Assembly (NCBI GenBank): GCA_029239785.1
Contig: JARBUG010000001.1
Span: 1-64,000 of the forward strand
Source of the DNA: Symbiobacteriaceae bacterium
GTDB taxonomy: Bacteria; Bacillota; Sulfobacillia; Symbiobacteriales; Symbiobacteriaceae
Reading direction: 5' to 3'
Length of the DNA stretch: 64,000 nucleotides
In this document: positions 59,000 to 64,000 of the stretch, in pieces
Numbering within the stretch: position 1 is the first letter of the stretch
Layout of the letters: each line of letters starts with the position of its first letter
Notes under the pieces: model-generated
The model's database searches: none
Told to the model about the DNA's origin: nothing
Seen by the model: only the letters and a program-made list of their open reading frames with translations
Program-made: the position numbers and the translations under genes

Positions 59000-59827
59000 T
59001 CAATACAACTGCCCCGGCGGCGCCGGCTGGCAGGTCGGGCAGAAGTTCGTCTCCAGATACCCCAGGCTGCGCAGCACAATGCGGCTCCCGCACCGTGGGC
59101 AGGGCGTGTTCTCCCGCCCCCTGACCTGCATGTGCGACCGCACCTTGGCGCCCAGCCCCGGCGGCATCCCCTCGGCGACCGCCTTGACCCCCAGCGCCAT
59201 CACGGTGCGTACGGCGGCGGCCAGCGCCGCCCACTCCGCATCGGCAAGCGACGACAGCTTCCGCTTCGGATGCAGCCTTGCCTCAAAGAGAATCTCATCG
59301 GCATACGCGTTCCCGATGCCGGCCAGGAACTCCTGGTCCATCAGCAGGTTCCGCACCTCGTACTGCCGCTTCCGCCCCCGGCGGATGAAATCTGCCTCAT
59401 CAAAGGAGGATGGGTCGGCCTCGGGACCCAGCCCCGCGAAGCCCGGCACCGCCGCCGCCGGCTCCTCACCCCGCAGGAGGTAGACCTTGCCCATCTGCTT
59501 CTCATCGCGGTAGCGCAGTTGAATGCCGCCCTCGAAGGTGATGGCGAAGGCTGTATCCTTCGTGCGCTTCGCCCCGGGCTGCGTCAGGGCAAAGACCCCC
59601 GTCAGCATGGGATTGACCACCATGAGCGAGGCGTCATCCCAGTGGAAGGTAAGGAACTTGCCCCGCTGCGTCAGCCCGGCCAGCCGGCGCCCGGCTATCC
59701 ACTGCGGCAGGGGCAGCACCGCCCGCAGCACGATGGGGTTGTACACCTCGGCGCCCACGGCGGCCTGGCCGGTCAGGGCCTGGTCAAGCCGCTCCCGCAG
59801 GACGAACAGGTCGGGCCATTCTGGCAT
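59000..59827 (-). CDS. Formamidopyrimidine-DNA glycosylase family protein (Fpg/Nei-like)
   Basis: The 275-residue enzyme removes oxidised bases and nicks the abasic site. The mature N-terminus PEWPDL provides the catalytic Pro2 and Glu3, with the usual L-P-E-V replaced by W-P-D. The H2TH segment GIGNAYADEILFEA is clear, and a C-terminal zinc finger (CPRCG ... CPTC) follows. ATG 59827 has GAGGAGTGAG upstream; the longer frame has no site. It is a variant subfamily of Fpg/Nei, so its lesion preference may differ from MutM. It is divergent from a TerC-like gene. Confidence 0.9.
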   Translation of the reverse strand: MPEWPDLFVLRERLDQALTGQAAVGAEVYNPIVLRAVLPLPQWIAGRRLAGLTQRGKFLTFHWDDASLMVVNPMLTGVFALTQPGAKRTKDTAFAITFEGGIQLRYRDEKQMGKVYLLRGEEPAAAVPGFAGLGPEADPSSFDEADFIRRGRKRQYEVRNLLMDQEFLAGIGNAYADEILFEARLHPKRKLSSLADAEWAALAAAVRTVMALGVKAVAEGMPPGLGAKVRSHMQVRGRENTPCPRCGSRIVLRSLGYLETNFCPTCQPAPPGQLY

Positions 59828-59879
59828 AGCGCTCACTCCTCGTAACATAGCTTGACCACGAACCGCATACCCCTTTTCC

Positions 59880-60524
59880 ATGATAGATTTCATGAGCGGA
59901 CTCCTCAAGCTGATCCTGATTGATTTGGTGCTCTCGGGCGATAACGCCCTGGTCATTGGCATGGCCTGCGCCGCCCTGCCGCCCCGGGAGCGGAAGCTGG
60001 GTGTTCTCTACGGCTCTCTGGCCGCGGTCGCCATGCGGGTGATGCTCGCCGCCGGCACCTCGGTGCTGCTTCGCATTCCCTTGCTCCAGGCCTTTGGCGG
60101 CCTGCTCCTGCTCTGGGTCGCCTACAAACTCACGGCCTCCACCGCCGGGGCCCACGGCGCCGTGCAGAGCAGCGCCACGGTCTGGCAGGCGGTCAAAACC
60201 ATCGCCGTCGCCGATCTGGTCATGTCGCTGGACAACGTGCTGGCCGTAGGCGGCGTGTCGCACGGGAACATTACGCTGCTGCTGATTGGCCTGGGCCTTA
60301 CCATCCCGCTGATCATGTGGGGCAGCGGCCTGGTCGCGGCCCTGCTGGACCGGGCGCCCTGGCTCACCTACGTCGGCTCCGCCGTCCTCTGCCTGACCGC
60401 CGCCGAAATGATCGGCGCCGACCCGGCCGTCCCGGTGAAGCAGTCCCCCTGGCTGGCAGCCGCCGCGATCGTGCTTGTCTTGGGCGCCGCCCTGTGGGAC
60501 CGGCGCCGCAACTGGGCAAACTAA
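59880..60524 (+). CDS. TerC/YjbE-family membrane protein (probable metal exporter)
   Basis: The 214-residue protein has seven predicted helices. The paired motifs LIDLVLSGDNALVIGMA and VADLVMSLDNVLAVGG carry the acidic S-G/L-D-N residues of the TerC/YjbE family, which are implicated in Mn2+ export. The start lacks a clear ribosome site; ATG 59880 or 59892 are options. The gap to the divergent glycosylase gene is only about 50 bases, too short for a yybP-ykoY riboswitch. Confidence 0.85.
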   Translation: MIDFMSGLLKLILIDLVLSGDNALVIGMACAALPPRERKLGVLYGSLAAVAMRVMLAAGTSVLLRIPLLQAFGGLLLLWVAYKLTASTAGAHGAVQSSATVWQAVKTIAVADLVMSLDNVLAVGGVSHGNITLLLIGLGLTIPLIMWGSGLVAALLDRAPWLTYVGSAVLCLTAAEMIGADPAVPVKQSPWLAAAAIVLVLGAALWDRRRNWAN

Positions 60525-60548
60525 GCCCAGCAAGGAGGCGATTCGCAA

Positions 60549-60731
60549 ATGCCAGGCAAACGAACCCCCGCCGACCCCGGCGACATGAACAAGAGCACAC
60601 ACGACATCTCGGCCCGCCAGGCCGGCGCCCAGGTGCCGCCCACCGACAGAGCCCAGGGCGGCCAGTACGAGCAGGGCCAGGCCCCGCCCGAGGGCGCCTA
60701 CCGGGAGATCCCGACCACGGACAAGCACTAA
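60549..60731 (+). CDS. 60-residue hydrophilic protein
   Basis: AAGGAGG lies before ATG 60549, 24 bases after the TerC-like stop. The product is rich in Gln, Gly, Pro and charged residues and has no membrane segment, like small spore-associated or disordered proteins. No family is recognised. Confidence 0.6.
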   Translation: MPGKRTPADPGDMNKSTHDISARQAGAQVPPTDRAQGGQYEQGQAPPEGAYREIPTTDKH

Positions 60732-60735
60732 GAAA

Positions 60736-60766
60736 AGCGCCCCGGGAGAACTTCTCCCGGGGCGCT
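60736..60766. terminator. Strong GC hairpin after the small hydrophilic gene
   Basis: AGCGCCCCGGGAGA pairs with TCTCCCGGGGCGCT. A T-run follows only on the minus strand (TTTTCTT), so it could terminate the minus-strand redox operon as well. Confidence 0.6.
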
Positions 60767-60782
60767 CGCTGCACATCCCGTC

Positions 60783-60833
60783 GAGCATACGCCGAGCATA
60801 CGCCGAGGCGGACCTCGATGGTCCGCCTCGGCG
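60783..60833. repeat. Tandem 11-base repeat merging into a 14-bp hairpin
   Basis: GAGCATACGCC occurs twice in a row (60783-60804). The second copy runs into CGCCGAGGCGGACC, which pairs perfectly with GGTCCGCCTCGGCG (60820-60833) around a five-base loop. Confidence 0.7.
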
Positions 60834-60866
60834 CTACGCAAACACGTTGGTGGGGGCACTGCATCA

Positions 60867-60995
60867 GGCGGTCCGGGTCCGGTCAGGGGTTGAGGAGCCT
60901 CGGGGCGTTAGTTCAGGATCCTTGCGGCAGCAAGGATCATTCATCTGAATGAGTCGCCCCGCCGCGACGACGCCCCTGGCCGGACCCGAACCGCC
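60867..60995. ncRNA. Candidate multi-branched structured RNA or repeat element
   Basis: A 23-base stem (60867-60889 with 60973-60995; one mismatch and one G-T wobble) encloses CGGGGCG/CGCCCCG (60901-60907 with 60955-60961), a GATCCTTG/CAAGGATC hairpin (60917-60924 with 60931-60938) and a short CATTCA/TGAATG hairpin. The region is non-coding. A second copy of the right arm follows at 61009-61037. It may be a transcribed RNA or a compact repeat; strand and expression are unknown. Confidence 0.4.
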
Positions 60996-61037
60996 GCTAC
61001 ACAGCCCAGACGCCCCCGGCCAGACCCGAACCGCCGC
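60969..61037. repeat. Two 29-base direct repeats
   Basis: GACGCCCC ... GACCCGAACCGCCGC type units at 60969-60997 and 61009-61037 differ at two positions. The first is the right arm of the structure at 60867-60995. Confidence 0.7.
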
Positions 61038-61048
61038 ATCCGCAGCGC

Positions 61049-62413
61049 CTACACCCGGTGCTCCATCGGCATCGTGAAAAGCCAGACGTTAACCACACTG
61101 AAAATCACCAGCACGACCAAATGCGGCCAGAACGCCCTCATCCCGTTCTGCTTGTCGCGAGCCGCAATCTTGTACGCCGTAAAGATCGACCCGAAGATGC
61201 CCAGTCCCAGAATGCCGAACTGCAGAATCTGGATGGTCTGGGCCGAAACCACGGCAGCCCCGCCCATCACCTGATGCCCGAACAGCGCGGCCACGTTGTA
61301 GTAAATCGCCTTGCCTTCCGCCAGCAAGTGGAAGAGATTGTGCGCCACGTGCCCCGCGAGGTCCAGGGCGATCACGGCGTACCCGAACCGGGCAAAGTTC
61401 TTCCCAAACGACTCTCCCGTCGCCCGGCCGCTCAGCCAGGCCGACCCGGCCATCAGGCCAAACGGCAACCCCATCGCAATCAGGAAGATGGCGGTAAAGG
61501 CGGCCACCTTGCTGCCGAATAGGACCGACATGAAGAAGTCCATCATCGGCGTCCAGAAGGAGAGCATCGTCACATTCTGGACCAGAACGATACCCACGAT
61601 GACGACCGCCAGGAACGCCTCCTCAAACTTGGGCCGGGCGATAAACCAGAGTTCCTTGGTGGCGGGACGGGCATCCAGTCGGATCGAGTCATTGGGGCAG
61701 GTCTTGATGCAGTTGGCGCACAGGTTGCAGTTGGCGCTGGTCTGCATGGTGCGGGGGAACTCAAAGATCGGGCAGCCGGCGGTCTTCCCATCACCCTTGT
61801 AGCAGCTCTGCGTGGTGCAGGTGGCGCAGATTTCCGGCGTCGCCCGCAACTCGACGATGGCGGCCCGGGAGTAGTTGCCCGACAGGCCGCCCAGGAAGCA
61901 GAGGTAGCGGCACCAGCTCCGCCGTTCGAACAGCACGCCGGTCACCACCACGCCGGTCAGCATGAGGCCCAGCAAATAGCCCGACCCACGGGGCGACTCG
62001 ACGATCCCGAAGACGTGGTCCGACCAGGTAATCAGAATGAAGACGGCGTCGATGATCCAGATGCCGTACTTCTTGAGGAACGCCGGCACCGGTCGCCCGA
62101 GGCCGAAGAACTTCTGCACGATATCAATCGTGGTGGCAAACGGGCAGATGGCGCACCAGAAGCGGCCCATGGTGAACATCAGAATCGGGATGAGCGGCCA
62201 CCAGAGCACCCAGGTCAGGCTGGTGCCCAGGTTGGCCGATGCCGCCTCCGGCCCCCAGAGCAAGGCGTAAATGATGTACCCGAAAACCAGCAGGGTGGGG
62301 TAGGAGAAGAGGGCCGGGAACCAGCGGCTCTTGAGGAACGCCTTGAGCCAGGGGCTGTCCAGCAGGTTGTTGGACTCCTCGGGCGAGACGGTGGGTTTGC
62401 GTGCTGCGACCAT
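61049..62413 (-). CDS. NapH-like membrane ferredoxin protein
   Basis: The 454-residue membrane protein has an N-terminal four-helix core with FWCAICPF and CRYLCFLGG cysteine motifs. Ferredoxin-type clusters follow (CATCTTQSCYKGDG ... CP and CNLCANCIKTCPNDSIR), which bind two [4Fe-4S] centres. The C-terminal part adds further helices with several His residues (AGHVAHNLFHLLAEG), possible heme ligands. The layout fits NapH/CcoG-type electron carriers. ATG 62413 is chosen because AGGAGG lies just upstream. It follows the His-rich protein gene by 4 bases in one operon. Confidence 0.85.
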   Translation of the reverse strand: MVAARKPTVSPEESNNLLDSPWLKAFLKSRWFPALFSYPTLLVFGYIIYALLWGPEAASANLGTSLTWVLWWPLIPILMFTMGRFWCAICPFATTIDIVQKFFGLGRPVPAFLKKYGIWIIDAVFILITWSDHVFGIVESPRGSGYLLGLMLTGVVVTGVLFERRSWCRYLCFLGGLSGNYSRAAIVELRATPEICATCTTQSCYKGDGKTAGCPIFEFPRTMQTSANCNLCANCIKTCPNDSIRLDARPATKELWFIARPKFEEAFLAVVIVGIVLVQNVTMLSFWTPMMDFFMSVLFGSKVAAFTAIFLIAMGLPFGLMAGSAWLSGRATGESFGKNFARFGYAVIALDLAGHVAHNLFHLLAEGKAIYYNVAALFGHQVMGGAAVVSAQTIQILQFGILGLGIFGSIFTAYKIAARDKQNGMRAFWPHLVVLVIFSVVNVWLFTMPMEHRV

Positions 62414-62417
62414 CTTT

Positions 62418-62984
62418 CTACCTCCTCCCGTTCGGTTGCCGGCGCCGTACGATGGCGCCATAGACGATGGTGCCGCCCATGGCGAGGCCGGTGAACGCCA
62501 AATAGGCCCGGCTGGGGCCGTTCTCCACGACCTTCACTTCATCGGTGACGGTCTTGCCGTCCATGTGGAACTGCACTTTCCAATAGCCGGTGGTGCGGAC
62601 GGCCACCTTGCCCCGGAACCATACCGCATCGGCGGCGGCGGTGGCGTGGTCGTCACCGTGCCCGCTGCTGCCGTGGCTGTCGCCGTGGCCGCCATCCGGC
62701 CCTGCCACGATGTGCAGAGGTTCCAGCGGCACACTCAGGGTCGTCCCGTCCGGGCCGATCAGGCTCAGCTCCGGCCCGTGAGAGTCGTGCAGGCCCGTGG
62801 CCTCCACCGTCAGCGTGTTGGTGCCGGTATGCATCAGCAGCGAATCGCCGTAAATGGTGACGTCGGTATCGCCGGCCCGCAGCGATGTGATGACGGGCAG
62901 GCCGCCGCCTGCCAGAGCGGGTGAGGCTGCGCCGGCTGCGAGCAGCAGAGCCGCCGCCGCCACCGGCCAGATGCGGTGTTTCAT
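62418..62984 (-). CDS. Exported His-rich protein with C-terminal anchor
   Basis: The 188-residue product has a signal peptide (about 1-25), an extracellular domain with a His/Gly/Ser/Asp-rich stretch (HGDSHGSSGHGDDH near 107), and a C-terminal helix (AYLAFTGLAMGGTIVYGAIV) with a basic tail. The His-rich segment should bind a transition metal. GGAGGGGG precedes the ATG. It heads the operon with the NapH-like gene. It resembles YtkA-like metal-linked proteins only loosely. Confidence 0.78.
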   Translation of the reverse strand: MKHRIWPVAAAALLLAAGAASPALAGGGLPVITSLRAGDTDVTIYGDSLLMHTGTNTLTVEATGLHDSHGPELSLIGPDGTTLSVPLEPLHIVAGPDGGHGDSHGSSGHGDDHATAAADAVWFRGKVAVRTTGYWKVQFHMDGKTVTDEVKVVENGPSRAYLAFTGLAMGGTIVYGAIVRRRQPNGRR

Positions 62985-63079
62985 GGGTAGATCCCCCTCC
63001 AGATCGGTCCTTCGATGTCGCTGACTTTACCGGGGACCTGTGGAGAAAGTATGTTGCGGCGCCACACCAGCGCCAGATT

Positions 63080-63098
63080 TGTACCTTGGGGGGGTACA
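63080..63098. promoter_or_regulatory. CsoR-like palindromic operator candidate
   Basis: TGTACC-TTGGGGG-GGTACA is an inverted repeat in the divergent region between the His-rich and His-tailed membrane protein genes. It has the TACC...GGTA ends plus a G run, similar to copper-responsive CsoR-family sites; this is inference. Confidence 0.35.
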
Positions 63099-63133
63099 GT
63101 ATGACGCGAAAGGCGACATTCGGCACAGGTGGA

Positions 63134-63162
63134 TTGACAAAGTTGCGGGCGGCAGGTTACAA
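63134..63162 (+). promoter_or_regulatory. Predicted sigma-A promoter of the His-tailed membrane protein gene
   Basis: TTGACA (63134-63139), a 17-base spacer and TTACAA (63157-63162) lie about 50 bases before the start codon. Confidence 0.65.
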
Positions 63163-63214
63163 CAACGATCACAGCGAGTCGGACGAACATCCTACAACGT
63201 GGAGGATCACCACC

Positions 63215-63706
63215 ATGTGGCGCACCGTCTTCTTTCCCTACGTCAACTATGTGCTGCTCTTTCTTGGCATGGGCCTGATCTCCGGCGCCATCGTCCACAT
63301 GCCCGTCGACCCGGTCAAGTACACGGCGATCATGCTGATCGGCGCCGCCATGTTTGGGTTCGCGTCGTTCATCACCGAAATCCGCGGCCAGGCGAACCTG
63401 GGGGTGCGCGGCATTGTGCGGGCGCTGGCCTTCTCGCTGCTGCTCTCGGTCGGTATCGGCATGATGAGCGGCGGCATTCAGCACTTCTCAGATAACCCGG
63501 CCTACTCGGCGACACTCATTCCGACCGGCTTTGCGATTTCGCTGTTCAGCTTTGTGCTCAAAAGCGGCGTGCGCCTTAGCGTCAAGCGGATCTATGGCCT
63601 GATTCTGGCCTGTGTTCTGGTCCTGGTGCCCCTGTCGGCGGGCCTGAACTATGTCGTCGGCGATGCACCGGCGGCGACCTCCGATGGGCATGGTCACGGT
63701 CACTAA
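63215..63706 (+). CDS. Membrane protein with His-rich C-terminal tail
   Basis: The 163-residue protein has four predicted helices (VNYVLLFLGMGLISGAIVH and three later) and ends in DGHGHGH, a probable metal-binding tail. GGAGG precedes ATG 63215; the longer upstream frame is not supported. A terminator follows. It is divergent from the His-rich and NapH-like genes and shares their intergenic region, so they may be co-regulated. Function unknown; metal transport or sensing is plausible. Confidence 0.75.
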   Translation: MWRTVFFPYVNYVLLFLGMGLISGAIVHMPVDPVKYTAIMLIGAAMFGFASFITEIRGQANLGVRGIVRALAFSLLLSVGIGMMSGGIQHFSDNPAYSATLIPTGFAISLFSFVLKSGVRLSVKRIYGLILACVLVLVPLSAGLNYVVGDAPAATSDGHGHGH

Positions 63707-63717
63707 AACGCAACGAC

Positions 63718-63756
63718 AAGGGCCACCCCTCGATGAAGAGCGGGTGGCCCTTTTCT
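63718..63756 (+). terminator. Terminator after the His-tailed membrane protein gene
   Basis: AAGGGCCACCC pairs with GGGTGGCCCTT, followed by TTCTTT. Confidence 0.88.
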
Positions 63757-63826
63757 TTGCCCTGGGCATAATGCAAAGGAAAGATTGCTCCGGCTGCGGA
63801 AGTTTCTACCCGGGAGATGATCAACC

Positions 63827-64000
63827 ATGAAAACAGCGCTGATTGCCGGCGCCACCGGCCTTGTCGGGGGCGAATTGCTGCGCATCCTCCTGGAGCGGCC
63901 CGAGTATGGCCGGGTGGTCGCCATCGGGCGGAGGCGGATCGACCTGACCCACCCAAAGTTGGAGCAGCGGCTGGTCGACTTCGACCGTCTGACCGATGCC
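63827..64000 (+). CDS. NAD(P)-binding oxidoreductase, N-terminal part (cut by window end)
   Basis: The visible 58 residues begin MKTALIAGATGLVGGELLR, a Rossmann GATGLVG motif of HTATIP2/semialdehyde-dehydrogenase-like atypical SDR proteins. GGGAGATGA lies upstream of the ATG. The rest is outside the window, so the substrate cannot be inferred. Confidence 0.75.
   Translation, partial: MKTALIAGATGLVGGELLRILLERPEYGRVVAIGRRRIDLTHPKLEQRLVDFDRLTDA

Noticed and set aside
59828-59879. yybP-ykoY manganese riboswitch before the TerC-like gene
   Set aside because: Only about 50 bases separate the divergent genes, too short for the riboswitch.
60783-60804. Two tandem 11-base repeats as a possible CRISPR array
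   Set aside because: Only two units, no spacers and no cas genes in the window.

Overview
The window reads as chromosomal DNA of a G+C-rich Gram-positive bacterium of the Bacillota (Firmicutes). Supporting signs are strong AGGAGG-type ribosome-binding sites, frequent GTG/TTG starts, an S-layer-homology surface protein, GatCAB, Opp/Dpp-type ABC transporters, a Cse60-like small protein and the gene order ligA ... gatCAB ... rlmD that resembles the Bacillus ligA-gatCAB-rlmCD neighbourhood. A Symbiobacterium-like lineage would fit, but that is inference. No rRNA, tRNA, CRISPR array, transposase or phage gene was seen.

Layout. 0-17 kb is a housekeeping block: a double-GNAT acetyltransferase, ligA, a small anti-sigma-like membrane protein, an orphan pair of Opp-type ATPases, a duplicated-domain small protein, gatC-gatA-gatB, a 911-residue SLH/RCC1 surface protein, an SDR epimerase, an LD-carboxypeptidase, an M28-like membrane protein and an RlmD-type 23S rRNA methyltransferase that may be leaderless. 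17-24 kb is a MalT/LAL-type regulator followed by an apparent operon (small protein, two membrane proteins, a zinc-independent MDR reductase, and two homologous half-permeases). 24-36 kb holds secreted and regulatory genes: a subtilase, a second large LuxR-type ATPase regulator, a cupin / CuAO-cytochrome c fusion / duplicated-domain secreted protein operon, a lipoprotein, a 1138-residue secreted lipase-like protein and several small genes, one of them a 54-residue membrane peptide at 34975-35139.

36-59 kb is the accessory core. A 14-gene minus-strand operon runs from 54599 to 36134 with gaps of at most about 80 bases and many stop/start overlaps. Its order is FGGY kinase, solute-binding lipoprotein, two permeases, two ATPases, small membrane protein, GH31/GH36-like glycosidase, PfkB kinase, second FGGY kinase, ROK kinase, GH1, GH84-like and a double-FAD oxidoreductase. 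None of the glycosidases has a signal peptide, so the locus looks like import of a glycoconjugate followed by cytoplasmic breakdown, phosphorylation and oxidation. Next to it a tandem metallo-beta-lactamase-fold protein is divergent from a heparinase II/III-like protein across a perfect inverted repeat.

59-64 kb holds an Fpg-type DNA glycosylase, a TerC-type membrane protein, a small hydrophilic protein, a roughly 270-base gene-free stretch full of stable inverted repeats, and a putative metal/redox membrane group (a NapH-like ferredoxin, a His-rich signal-peptide protein, and a divergent His-tailed membrane protein). The window ends inside an NAD(P)-binding oxidoreductase.

The most interesting items are the 14-gene glycan operon, the two related dispersed hairpin repeats (about 5.9 kb and 58.8 kb), the structured intergenic region at 60.8-61.0 kb, the 14-unit RCC1 protein, the half-permease pair, the CuAO-cytochrome c fusion operon and the His-rich redox group with a CsoR-like palindrome.
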